A DNA stretch of 64,000 bases from Lasioglossum baleicum (GCF_051020765.1 NC_134941.1:1054001-1118000); one strand, 5' to 3'. Positions 32,114 to 43,135 are shown, numbered from the stretch's first letter. The notes: a model not told the origin generated them from the sequence alone. Numbers and translations are program-made.

Positions 32114-34048
32114 TGTTACGAATTGCCTACGTGTATTTCACTCTGACGAAAGCCCGATTGAGATACACGCGGATTCCCGTAGGCAATGCCAGAAATAATT
32201 ATGTTTATTATTTGGGTTCGGAATGACTCTACTCCCTAATGGGCAGTTTCACTTAATCGTTTGTTGGATATGAAGAGATGGTAAGAGACACAATGAATCT
32301 TAGAGGTTAACTGGTATAAACATAAATATATTATATCAAAAAGCAAGATCTATATAACGTGTTAGATCAAAAGAATGATCATGAGTGAACAAAAGAATAC
32401 GTGCGTTACAATATTAGCTGAACGACAGAATTTTAATATGTTTGTTATTCGTATCGCGAGTACAACGGTTTACATATAATATTCCAGTGAGGGAAAACCC
32501 ACAGTCTGTTAAGGACTACTGGAAACTATATGCAGATGTGAATCTCGACATTCAACGATTTGAATAGTATAATATACCAGTGAGGGAAAACCCACAGTCG
32601 AAAATGACTACTGGATATTATTCGCACATGTGATATTCAACATTCAATGAGATCAACGATAATATAATACTCTGTGCAACTCACCACTCGAACACTACAA
32701 ATAATATATTACTTTGAACGAGATATGTAGCCTGTGTTCGATTTATTATACTATAATACTGCTGGAAAACACCTGTAAAGAAACTGAAACACACGCACGG
32801 TTAAACAAAGTCAAGATGGCGGAAACCGTTACAATGCCACGTGTGAAATGCCGATATTAAACAGAACGATTCTAATACGAGTTAAAAATACGACTTTCTA
32901 ATTAACTATACCAGGATGACCTGGGCAAAGAAAGAATGTTAATATATAAAAGTTTAACGTAAACCGAGCCTTTGCTTGAACAGAGAGGAAACGCTTTTCC
33001 TTTGTTCTGAACAACTCTAACGGATTTGGCTTACGGAAAAAACGACACGCACCTCGCGATTGTACGTCGAAGAGTGACTCGAGACCGCCGTCTCACGGAA
33101 GGCGAGAGTGCCTGTCCCGAGCAGTGCTTCGATTGAGCCCAACTTTTTTGATACGATGGATGGCCGCTAGAGGCGCTGCGCGGAAAAACAGTAACGTATC
33201 TACTATTGGGTAGCAAAGCGGCCAGAGCCCTGAGGCAGTTATATTGGCGGGAATGTATCGAAATAATCTTACCGGACAAAAAGACTCCAGAACGTGTCCT
33301 ACGAGTTACAAAATATACACAAATACACTTATTATACATTCATTTTTCAGAATCAAATCATATAAATTTTTTAAAATTCTGCGGGGTGCTCAAGGAACCC
33401 CATTTCATCTACCCAATAGTAGATACGTTACTGTCCGCGCAGCGCCTCTAGCGGCCATCCATCGTATCAAAAAAGTTGGGCTCAATCGAAGCACTGGTCC
33501 CGAGTCCCTTCCTATTACGCTGCGCGCATTAACCAATCAGATTTAAGAATTCGGAAACGACCGTTTGCGTTCGAGTTCCGAATCTCACGTACGGCTGTGC
33601 CGCTACCCGTGACTGTACACGCCGCTGCTGTCGCCGAGCGGTGTGCGAGAGAGAGAGAGAGAGAGAGAGAGTATTCGAAGGACCTTGTAAAGGAGAAACA
33701 TGTGTAGCTAGGGAATACCCACAACGACGAACGTTGCTACCATGCTTCTATAAATAGCTTCCAAACAATTGTCCCCTCTCGCACATCACTACGATTACAT
33801 GCTTGTCGACATTTCTTTGTTTTAATGATAATAACAACTTGGCTTCAACAATCCCATCTTTGGGTTGTAGCTTACATCTACCTACGAACGACGTTGATTC
33901 CAAAGAGAGTATGCGTTACCTATATATACATTACTCGCGTTACTAGAAGAATTAATATTTTAAACATATCAATGCTAATGCATTATCAAACCGCCGCACA
34001 GCCGATGGAAAGAGAAAGCAATAAGATAATTATGTTCGGAACGTAACA
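32114..34048 (+). mobile_element. Solo LTR inserted in the hAT gene, TAGA duplication
   Basis: TGTTACGAATT at the left and GGAACGTAACA at the right are LTR-type ends. TAGA flanks both sides (32110-32113 and 34049-34052). The insert of 1.94 kb, including a 375-bp MITE, has no gag or pol motifs. A TATAAATA box at 33749-33756 suggests plus-strand orientation. It also holds a diverged direct duplication around CCAGTGAGGGAAAACCCACA (32485 and 32577) and a GA microsatellite (33649-33671). Confidence 0.78.
33122..33496. mobile_element. hAT-type MITE, long inverted ends, 8-bp duplication
   Basis: CAGTGCTTCGATTGAGCCCA starts the left arm and its exact complement ends the right. The inverted arms extend about 90 bp each. 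GTCCCGAG lies directly on both sides (33114-33121 and 33497-33504). The core contains TATATTGGCGGGAATGTA and ATACATTCATTTTTCAGAAT, shared with copies at 38157, 39385 and around the centre of the large palindrome. It is nested in the LTR, which is nested in the hAT gene. Confidence 0.9.
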
Positions 34049-34656
34049 TAGAAAATCACAAAATTTTAAAGTTATCTAACACCAGATGGCTTTGTTTACA
34101 CCAATGTGTCATTAGATTACTAGAAAATTGGGACGTGTTAACAAGTTTTTTCCGTTTAGCCGTAGTTGAAGATAAATTAAAATCTGCAGAAACAATTTTG
34201 GAGTATTTGACTGACACGTCCATCAAAGCATACATTTGTTTCTTGAAATTTCATTGCATTTTTTCACTGGATTTAATCGCCTATTTCAGTCTGGAAAAAT
34301 TTTAATACATAAATTATTTGAGAATTGCCGGCAGCTAATTTCTGAAATAGGGCAAAATTTTATTAAGCCTGCAGCTTTAGAAGACATAATTAATTTAGAT
34401 TTAAATGACGCGAATAATTTGTTAGACTTGCAAAACGTATATGTGGGACCGGAATGCAATAGTATTTTAGAATCATTAGAGTTGGAATGTGCCCAACAAA
34501 TTCGGTCCGCATGTTTGAAGTTTTATATCACTGCAGTTCGGACGCGCAACCAGATACCCCCGCGGAGCGAACCAGGGTGCCCACACTCACCCCCGCCCCG
34601 ACGACCACCCCGGCCCCGAAAAATAATCAATAGCCTTTGTTCAGTTCACAGAACCA

Positions 34657-35972
34657 TGCCAATGGACGACTTCTACGGTGAGCTGAGGGAGTTATTTGGC
34701 GACATGTCGGGTTTCGAAGACCGACCACCCACGCCGACCACCCACGCGCACCTGGTCCAAGGAGGGGAACAAACACCGAACCCACCCCGACGAGAAGGAC
34801 CGACACCGCCCACGGACACGGCAACCGGTAGCGCAATAACACGGTACCGGATCCCAAAGATCTCTAAAACGCAAGAAGGGACAGCCCGGGGGGAGAGGAC
34901 AGCTCTGGCCCCAGTACTGACCATGTCGGCCAGTTCAAAAGGGCCAACAGGCATGGAGGCCACCAGGCGTAAAGCCACCCGCCCCAGACCAGTAGCTACG
35001 TCGCGGCGACCATCGGGGGCCCCCAACACAGAGAAGGACGACACACCCGCGAAAAACCAGAGGAAAAGGACGGTAACCCGGGCAGTAACGTGGCGACCGG
35101 AACCAGCGCAGGGAGATAACCGGCCGCGTTCCATATCAATCTCTAGCTCCCTATCTAGTGGGTTGACGATTCCACCCACTAGCATAGAGGAGCACAGGAG
35201 GCGCGCAGGCCACGGGCCATCCATAGGACTCCCCATGGGGCTCCCCGAGCCGCCACGATGGCGCAAGGAGGAAGACATGGCCACACTATGGCCACCAGCA
35301 AAGGGCCCACAAAACAAGAAGGGACGGGCGCAAGGCACAAAAACACGAGCCCCCACGCACCAACTCAGGCGGAAAATACAACCAACAGGTCAACTGCCAA
35401 AGGAAGCGCCACCACCGGAACAACCGCAGCCAAGACGCACGCCCACACAAACGACGGGCAATGCACCCATAGCAGCCGCCGGGAAAGCATCATCGCCACC
35501 GCCACACCGGAACCGGACCACTCGGTACATGGCCACCGAGAGGACACAAACGACACCGGAACAAACGCCGACGCAACCGTTGCGACGATCAGCCAGTCTG
35601 ACGCCACCCGCCCCGGCAAAACCAGCGACAACAACAAGCCGCAAGCGGGCCGCCGACGAACAGCCACCAAGCGCACACAGCCCGAAGAAGCTCCAGAACC
35701 AGGAACCAGGGAACGGAGGCTTTCTCACGACCTCCGACCACCGCGACACCCTAACACCAGCACGGTACCAAGGGAAGGACGCACCATGCCCTTCCACTTG
35801 GTACCTGCTACCGAACGGTCGACGCGTCGAGGTATCCTTACGGCTAACCACCGCCAAGCGATTTCTGACGTCCATCGGGGATGAGAGATGGATACTGAAC
35901 TTCGACCGTACAGGACGACTACTACGCTGTCGACAACGCGGACCCACGGACACCGGCCCAACAACGCAATGA
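34657..35972 (+). CDS. Pro/Thr/Arg-rich ORF of an LTR element, unknown
   Basis: An ATG (34657) opens about 438 codons to a TGA at 35970-35972. The open frame actually begins upstream in hAT sequence, so it is a chance fusion at about 34545. The N terminus is acidic (MDDFYGELRELFGDMSGF). The long middle is very rich in Pro, Thr, Arg and Ala, probably disordered. The C terminus, about 70 residues, looks folded (STWYLLPNGRRVEVSLRL, then LNFDRTGRLLR). No zinc knuckle, protease, RT or integrase motif is seen. It is followed by AT-rich sequence, a polypurine tract and an LTR, so it probably is a Gag-like or 3'-terminal ORF of that retroelement. The opposite strand is also largely open because of the composition, which lowers confidence. 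Confidence 0.5.
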
Positions 35973-36223
35973 GACCGGCAATACGCGGAACACGGAATAA
36001 AATAATGGTGAAGGGATTTGGTTTTGGGGGATCTAGCCTGTAAGAGAAGTACAAATAAACTACATGTAAATATGAAAATAAAGAGGCTTGACCTCCCGGC
36101 GCGCTCACATAATTCTTGTAAAATATCGCAGTACGTGTAACAAACACCACCCTCTGTAAAATGTTGTATAAAACATGCTTTCATCCGAATAAAGATCAAT
36201 CTCGCCGCCTTTCGCTCGCGACC

Positions 36224-36240
36224 CCGGAGAAGGAGGGGGG
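36224..36240 (+). other. Polypurine tract beside the LTR
   Basis: GGAGAAGGAGGGGGG ends directly at the LTR start TGTAACAG at 36241. It identifies the LTR as a 3' LTR of a plus-strand element whose last ORF is at 34657-35972. Confidence 0.65.
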
Positions 36241-37334
36241 TGTAACAGACCTACACAACGTAGGCCTGTTACGAACAAACCCCTATCACACCTCCACCGG
36301 TTAGACGTGTCGACGCGGATCAAGGAACGTACCGCCGGCCTCCTGTCAACATATCAACACCGCCTGTACCGCACGCACCCCGTACCTAGACACCTAGGTC
36401 AACGGAATCCAAAATCAAGTTTCCAAAACGATCATAAGAAGTTATACGTCACCACCAAAACACCGCACCGCACCACCATCCCTTACCACCAAACCATCCC
36501 TAGAAAAGCCGTCGCGGACTGATCAGAATCACCTGAGTCTGCCAGCAGTCATCCAGGAACAACCACGTGCGATATTCCAGTGCTGTGAGTATACTACCTG
36601 TAACTGTTGTCCACGTCTCCGCCGCTGACTTCGAGCCGTTCGTCGAACGCACCTCCTGTTATCGGCATCCTGGTTCTGCTGGTACGAGCCGTGCTCTACC
36701 TTGAAACACCCGGTGCGCCACCGGTCTCTTTCACTAGGCGCGTCGCCTCCGAGAGTCGACGAACAAGAAGTGGTGCGTCACCTCTTTGACTTCGTCGAAG
36801 AACCATGTTATCCTGTCTCTCCGCTGGTGCGAGCCGTGCTCCACCTCGAAAAACCCGGTGCGTCACCGGTCACTTTCGCCAGGCGCGTCGCCTCCGAGAG
36901 CACGGCGTGTCGCCACTCTCTCCCGCAGCCACGGTGTGCACCAGCTGAATCCTGAATCCGAGAGCACGGCGTGTCGCCGCTCTCTCCCGCAGCCACGGTG
37001 TGTCACCGGCTGAATCCTGTTCACTTGCACTAGCCTTACATTCCTGTACACTGATAAATAGTCACACCGGTAAAGACTCCGTTCCCGACCGATTTCGCGT
37101 CGTAATCGATCTCCAAGCACCGCGATCATCGTAAACATATTTTGCGCCCCGCACTCTCGCGATCGCGGTAGAATGAAACTCGCTGGCAGCGAGCGCACGT
37201 TAATCTAAAATTCTACGTGTCTTTATTTTCCGCCGTATACGAATCCTGGCGCGGCGAGCTAATCAGCAACGGAGGGAACCCAGATCCAGATCCAGATCGA
37301 GATTCAATCAAGACCGGGAACAAGACCCGTTACA
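36241..37334 (+). mobile_element. 3' LTR with internal tandem repeats
   Basis: Starts TGTAACAGACC and ends GACCCGTTACA, about 1.09 kb. It contains a palindromic start (ACCTACACAACGTAGG) and two sets of direct repeats: 36673-36760 with 36827-36905, and a 63-bp unit at about 36896 and 36959 (GAGAGCACGGCGTGTCGCC). The left end of the large inverted duplication (36953) falls at the junction of the 63-bp units. The last 382 bp are therefore present again, inverted, at 42147-42528. Confidence 0.7.
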
Positions 37335-37349
37335 GTATATTGTATATAT

Positions 37350-37500
37350 GTACAGGGTGTATGAAAATTATATGTCACGACCACCATAGCGTGATTCTAC
37401 ACCTCACGATCGATGAAGATCTGTTAAAAAAAGTTTCCGCAAAATTGTGCTTGACCTTGAATTTCAAGGTCAATTTTTTTTATTATTGCATTGTATTCTA
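37350..37500 (+). mobile_element. Mariner-like end (left arm copy)
   Basis: TACAGGGTGTATGAAAATTA resembles the CAGGGTGT-type starts of Tc1/mariner elements, with TA before it. An opposite end is not found within the arm, so it is an end fragment. It is mirrored at about 41981-42131. Confidence 0.45.
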
Positions 37501-37914
37501 AGAATCATGTGGATGAAAAGTGTCAAAGGAACCATGGGTCAAAACTCAACCGTTTTACCAGAAATTGATGCACAAGTGCTGTCGGCTGTAAGATGAATTT
37601 TATTCATAGAAGTTGAAGATTTCAAATTGAAATGCTACTTGTTGACATAAAAACAGTCATGGAGAGAATGAAAACACACCGCTACAGCTTTAAAGGCTAC
37701 ATGAATACAGTTCGAGTGATCTCCACTATCGTGATTTTGATTACTTTGCTTTTTGATTCAGGACTCGGAATTATTTACCCGTGACTGCCGATTTTGGAAG
37801 GCTACGCCCCCCGATCCCGCCGCGCCCTGCTTTGATTGATATCACATTCGTGTAGGGATACGCACGTGTGTGCGTGCACAATCGGCACAGCCCGGCGGTG
37901 ACGTACCGTCTAGG

Positions 37915-38137
37915 AGCGCAACATAGCTGCCAATCAAAGGATCCGATCCTGTTGTCCGAAAGAATCGCCGATCTCGTTATCGTAAAGCGGCAGCCTCCGA
38001 AGACACTGAAAACGTCCTTTGGTAATTTCCCGATTTCGGTAACTGAAAAGCAACGTAAGGGCGAGCACTGCTTTATGATGACGGGATCGGCGATGGGATC
38101 GGATCCTTTGGACGGCACCTATGTTGCCCGAGGTGGC
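37915..38137. mobile_element. MITE-like unit with GGATCCGATCC inverted ends
   Basis: CGCAACATAGCTGCC and AAAGGATCCGATCC at the left pair with GGATCGGATCCTTTGG and CACCTATGTTGCCCG at the right as imperfect inverted repeats of about 35 bp. No ORF of note. Mirrored at about 41344-41566. Confidence 0.55.
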
Positions 38138-38156
38138 GCGGCGCGTCACTGCCGCG

Positions 38157-38335
38157 CAGTGTTCCGATTGAACCCACCGTAACTCGCGCATGCGCGACCA
38201 AGACAGTAGCGTATCTACAATGACGCAGCAGAGCGGCCAGGGCCAGGGCCCTGGCCCTGATGCCTTGAGGCAGTTATATTGGCGGGAATGTACCGGTGTT
38301 ATTAGCAGGACGACTGATGGACGAGAGACGTGACG
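38157..38335 (+). mobile_element. hAT-type MITE end fragment (CAGTG family)
   Basis: CAGTGTTCCGATTGAACCCA followed by AGTAGCGTATCTACAATGA and TATATTGGCGGGAATGTACC. It is the left end of the family seen complete at 33122-33496. The fragment stops before the gene fragment. Mirrored at 41146-41324. Confidence 0.7.
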
Positions 38336-38402
38336 CGGAACGTTAATATTTTATTATACAATGGCAGTTAATACAGTCTGGACACACTGATGCTGTTTCA
38401 CT

Positions 38403-39384
38403 CTATTGACTGCAACAGCTAAATTTTGATTTCCATGATAATATGTTTTTACTGCTAACAGAAGGTGTTATGGCTCCATCTCTACCAAACGTTTCTTCTC
38501 CAATTTCATTTTCTCCCATTGAGACCATAACATTTTGTTTTGTGCCTCTGTACGGGAATACCTTAAACCGAGAAAGATGTTTGTACATAAATCTTTGTAA
38601 AATTAGACAGACGTTCTAGTAGATCTTAAGCTACTTACCGATGGTCCCTTGAGCGTGCTGTTACACTTAATAGATTCATTGTGTTCCATGTACCGACTAT
38701 ATCATGCACAGGTACCAAGTTACCAGTCTCAAGCACGTGTTCAGAACCCATAAGAGTTAAGGAACCATACACTTTAAAGACAGTGTATTTTTGCTGACAA
38801 AGAGAGACGGTATACTTCTATAGTACACTTTAAATGAAATATAAGTTTGTCTACATATAAATATGGTACAGTACATGATAACCCAAGCCTCGAGGAAAAT
38901 GAGAAGTCTTGGAATTATTAAGATTCCACTGCATTTCATAAATTGATATCTAGTTCTGATATAATTTTTATCAGCCCTTGTTCAATATGAAATTTGTAAT
39001 GTTAAGGATCATACTTACCCATATAGCATAACGGGAACTATTCGAGTCCTTCATGTATATGTCTGGGATGCTTAGGTTATTGAAATAAATTGGTATCTCC
39101 GAATTATTTCCCAATGTCAGAGATATGATGGTAGCAGACGTCTCCGTTTTCGGAACAAGTTCTCCCAAAGTTTGGATTGTTTTAACATCATTCTCTTGGT
39201 AATCCTCGGAAGAACAGTGTATGGAGATGTCCTCAACCAATATGGGAATATATGGAGTATCATACTGCAAAAGGCTATTACGCCTTCCCAAAGAAAAACT
39301 CCAATTTGTAGGACTCATTTTCAGGAATTTTCTACCCTCATTTTCCAACATTTCTCTGCTTGTATCAAAAGCTCTGCTTGTATG
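38403..39384 (-). pseudogene. Three-exon gene fragment, left arm
   Basis: Mirror copy of 40097-41078. Exons lie at 39384-39019, 38793-38639 and 38592-38403 on the minus strand. It differs from the right-arm copy by at least one amino-acid change (Asp for Gly in the YQEN-VKTI region of exon 1). The 5' end is cut by a hAT-type MITE at 39385. See the right-arm entry for motifs. No protein family recognised. Confidence 0.6.
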
Positions 39385-39703
39385 CAGTGCTGCGATTCGG
39401 CCCAATTTTTCTCGCGCACAGTGATCCCATACATTGGGATGATGAGGAAGCAGAGGCAATTATATTGGCGGGAATGTACCGAAACAATCTGTACCGGACA
39501 AAAAGACTCCAGGACGTGTACTACGAGTTACAAAATATATACAAATACACTTGTTATACATTCATTTTTCAGAATCAAATCATATAAATTTTTTAAAAGT
39601 CTGCGGGGAGCTCAAAGTACCCCATTTCATCGAGAATGTTATTATACTGTGCCTAATCGCCGCACATGCGCGTGGAATGTTGCGCATTTCTGGCATCACT
39701 GGT
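39385..39703 (+). mobile_element. hAT-type MITE spanning arm/spacer boundary
   Basis: Starts CAGTGCTGCGATTCGG and ends GGCATCACTG. The interior matches the core of 33122-33496 (GACAAAAAGACTCCAG, ATTCATTTTTCAGAATC). The left arm of the palindrome ends inside it at 39583. A further left-end fragment of the same family (CCGATTGAACCCACCG, ending GACGCGGGA) follows at 39704-39890. Confidence 0.7.
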
Positions 39704-40096
39704 TCCCCGATTGAACCCACCGTTTTTCGCGCATGCGCGGCCAGGACAGTAGCGTATCTACAATGACCTAGCAGAGCGGCCAGGGCCCAGACGCCTAGAG
39801 CAGCCTTGAGGCAGTTATATTGGCGGGAATGTACCGCTGTTATTAGCGGGACGACTGATGGACGAGAGACGTGACGCGGGACGAGTTAAGTAAGTAAATG
39901 ATTTGATTCTGAAAAATGAATGTATAACAAGTGTATTTGTATATATTTTGTAACTCGTAGTACACGTCCTGGAGTCTTTTTGTCCGGTACAGATTGTTTC
40001 GGTACATTCCCGCCAATATAATTGCCTCTGCTTCCTCATCATCCCAATGTATGGGATCACTGTGCGCGAGAAAAATTGGGCCGAATCGCAGCACTG

Positions 40097-41078
40097 CATA
40101 CAAGCAGAGCTTTTGATACAAGCAGAGAAATGTTGGAAAATGAGGGTAGAAAATTCCTGAAAATGAGTCCTACAAATTGGAGTTTTTCTTTGGGAAGGCG
40201 TAATAGCCTTTTGCAGTATGATACTCCATATATTCCCATATTGGTTGAGGACATCTCCATACACTGTTCTTCCGAGGATTACCAAGAGAATGGTGTTAAA
40301 ACAATCCAAACTTTGGGAGAACTTGTTCCGAAAACGGAGACGTCTGCTACCATCATATCTCTGACATTGGGAAATAATTCGGAGATACCAATTTATTTCA
40401 ATAACCTAAGCATCCCAGACATATACATGAAGGACTCGAATAGTTCCCGTTATGCTATATGGGTAAGTATGATCCTTAACATTACAAATTTCATATTGAA
40501 CAAGGGCTGATAAAAATTATATCAGAACTAGATATCAATTTATGAAATGCAGTGGAATCTTAATAATTCCAAGACTTCTCATTTTCCTCGAGGCTTGGGT
40601 TATCATGTACTGTACCATATTTATATGTAGACAAACTTATATTTCATTTAAAGTGTACTATAGAAGTATACCGTCTCTCTTTGTCAGCAAAAATACACTG
40701 TCTTTAAAGTGTATGGTTCCTTAACTCTTATGGGTTCTGAACACGTGCTTGAGACTGGTAACTTGGTACCTGTGCATGATATAGTCGGTACATGGAACAC
40801 AATGAATCTATTAAGTGTAACAGCACGCTCAAGGGACCATCGGTAAGTAGCTTAAGATCTACTAGAACGTCTGTCTAATTTTACAAAGATTTATGTACAA
40901 ACATCTTTCTCGGTTTAAGGTATTCCCGTACAGAGGCACAAAACAAAATGTTATGGTCTCAATGGGAGAAAATGAAATTGGAGAAGAAACGTTTGGTAGA
41001 GATGGAGCCATAACACCTTCTGTTAGCAGTAAAAACATATTATCATGGAAATCAAAATTTAGCTGTTGCAGTCAATAG
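40097..41078 (+). pseudogene. Three-exon gene fragment, right arm
   Basis: Exon 1 (open from 40097 to 40462) is 5'-truncated by the MITE and encodes about 121 residues, including WSFSLGRRNSLLQYDTPYIP and IPIYFNNLSIPDIYMKD. Donor GTAAGT at 40463. Exon 2 (40688-40842) follows TCTCTCTTTGTCAG, encodes QKYTVFKVYGSLTLMGSEHV and more, and ends at GTAAGT. Exon 3 (40889-41078) contains VFPYRGTKQNVMVSMGENEI and stops at TAG. Phases 0 and 2 join without stops. AATAAA at about 41126 fits a 3' end. I cannot name the family. Three exons with matching phases are strong evidence of a former host gene. The missing 5' part and the mirrored duplicate argue against normal function. Confidence 0.65.
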
Positions 41079-42528
41079 AGTGAAACAGCATCAGTGTGTC
41101 CAGACTGTATTAACTGCCATTGTATAATAAAATATTAACGTTCCGCGTCACGTCTCTCGTCCATCAGTCGTCCTGCTAATAACACCGGTACATTCCCGCC
41201 AATATAACTGCCTCAAGGCATCAGGGCCAGGGCCCTGGCCCTGGCCGCTCTGCTGCGTCATTGTAGATACGCTACTGTCTTGGTCGCGCATGCGCGAGTT
41301 ACGGTGGGTTCAATCGGAACACTGCGCGGCAGTGACGCGCCGCGCCACCTCGGGCAACATAGGTGCCGTCCAAAGGATCCGATCCCATCGCCGATCCCGT
41401 CATCATAAAGCAGTGCTCGCCCTTACGTTGCTTTTCAGTTACCGAAATCGGGAAATTACCAAAGGACGTTTTCAGTGTCTTCGGAGGCTGCCGCTTTACG
41501 ATAACGAGATCGGCGATTCTTTCGGACAACAGGATCGGATCCTTTGATTGGCAGCTATGTTGCGCTCCTAGACGGTACGTCACCGCCGGGCTGTGCCGAT
41601 TGTGCACGCACACACGTGCGTATCCCTACACGAATGTGATATCAATCAAAGCAGGGCGCGGCGGGATCGGGGGGCGTAGCCTTCCAAAATCGGCAGTCAC
41701 GGGTAAATAATTCCGAGTCCTGAATCAAAAAGCAAAGTAATCAAAATCACGATAGTGGAGATCACTCGAACTGTATTCATGTAGCCTTTAAAGCTGTAGC
41801 GGTGTGTTTTCATTCTCTCCATGACTGTTTTTATGTCAACAAGTAGCATTTCAATTTGAAATCTTCAACTTCTATGAATAAAATTCATCTTACAGCCGAC
41901 AGCACTTGTGCATCAATTTCTGGTAAAACGGTTGAGTTTTGACCCATGGTTCCTTTGACACTTTTCATCCACATGATTCTTAGAATACAATGCAATAATA
42001 AAAAAAATTGACCTTGAAATTCAAGGTCAAGCACAATTTTGCGGAAACTTTTTTTAACAGATCTTCATCGATCGCGAGGTGTAGAATCACGCTATGGTGG
42101 TCGTGACATATAATTTTCATACACCCTGTACATATATACAATATACTGTAACGGGTCTTGTTCCCGGTCTTGATTGAATCTCGATCTGGATCTGGATCTG
42201 GGTTCCCTCCGTTGCTGATTAACTCGCCGCGCCAGGATTCGTATACGGCGGAAAATAAAGACACGTAGAATTTTAGATTAACGTGCGCTCGCTGCCAGCG
42301 AGTTTCATTCTACCGCGATCGCGAGAGTGCGGGGCGCAAAATATGTTTACGATGATCGCGGTGCTTGGAGATCGATTACGACGCGAAATCGGTCGGGAAC
42401 GGAGTCTTTACCGGTGTGACTATTTATCAGTGTACAGGAATGTAAGGCTAGTGCAAGTGAACAGGATTCAGCTGGTGACACACCGTGGCTGCGGGAGAGA
42501 GCGGCGACACGCCGTGCTCTCGGATTCA

Positions 42529-43003
42529 TGTGGAAATGAGAGGGTGAAGGGGTCACAAATGTGGAGTGACTGGATCTCCCACCGTCTCTTCGCACGTGGT
42601 GTACCGATAATTAACTCAGAGAGAGAGAGGGTCACCAGTGTAGGTAACTTGTCCGTGAGCCTACACTCTCACGAAGTATGACACGGTCAACGAGGGATTT
42701 CGTCGAGGAAAAGAAAAGCTCCAGGATATCACCGTTTACCACGATTTATTTCGCGGTAAAGTCCACACAACACAGAGATACAATATCCCGACTGTTTAAA
42801 CAATGGTCGAACGGAAAACCACAACGTGGTGAACAAGAATGTGCCTTAATGAAAATGCAGGAGCGCAGAACAACACGTGTTGTCTGAAAGAGTTCGAGAA
42901 ACGAACAGGTCGAGCCAACGGCTCACGAGAGCGTTTCGCTCTCTAGACGCTTGTGCGCAGGGGCGGAGCCTCGTGATTGGACGAGTGCAGCGCCGAGCCC
43001 ACA
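42529..43003 (-). repeat. 3' LTR of the CsRn1-like element
   Basis: 475 bp, starting TGTGGAAATGAGAGG and ending GCGCCGAGCCCACA on the plus strand. It aligns along its length with 48424-48902. Confidence 0.9.
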
Positions 43004-43015
43004 CACTTCCCCCCT
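43004..43015 (-). other. Polypurine tract
   Basis: CACTTCCCCCCT on the plus strand, purine-rich on the minus strand, directly adjoining the 3' LTR. Confidence 0.75.
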
Positions 43016-43135
43016 AGTGCAATGGCACGATACAAATTTAACAGGGGTAAAAGATGCAATTACTGCATTTACAACAACAATCTTAAATAGTTCCTACGCT
43101 CAAGCAATGAAAACAACTGCTGAAAACGATCTCGT

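Larger units (their letters stand above)
31185..34545 (+). pseudogene. hAT transposase gene (BED-like finger), interrupted
   Basis: Cut-and-paste transposase of the hAT superfamily, or a gene derived from one. The first part (31185-32113) starts at ATG and has a C-x2-C-x12-H-x5-H zinc finger at residues about 43-66. It continues into a DUF4371-like RNase-H region with LLDETTNITDIK (first catalytic Asp) and GMACDNASVMIG (second). An LTR insertion follows (32114-34048). The frame resumes at 34053 with LSNTRWL and the long helical insertion domain, shifts frame near 34245-34270, and is lost near 34545, before the C-terminal dimerisation region, at a junction with unrelated sequence. A small deletion in the SKSCHQLPADC region is likely. 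Removing the insert plus one TAGA copy leaves the frame continuous, so the gene was open when the LTR arrived. Confidence 0.85.
36953..42528. repeat. Large inverted duplication, arms 2.63 kb, spacer 314 bp
   Basis: Positions x and 79481-x are complementary from 36953-39583 against 42528-39898, with a handful of substitutions and no indel where I compared, including all long frames. The spacer 39584-39897 is not symmetrical. The right arm ends at exactly the base before the LTR of the CsRn1-like Gypsy element (42529). Each arm holds the end of an LTR, a mariner-like start (TACAGGGTGTATGAAAATTA at 37350), a 220-bp inverted-repeat unit (about 37915-38137), hAT-type MITE ends and a three-exon gene fragment. 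Confidence 0.9.

Noticed and set aside
34673..35356. 227-codon antisense frame opposite the Pro/Thr-rich ORF
   Set aside because: Follows from the skewed composition of the sense strand. The sense ORF fits the LTR and polypurine-tract orientation.
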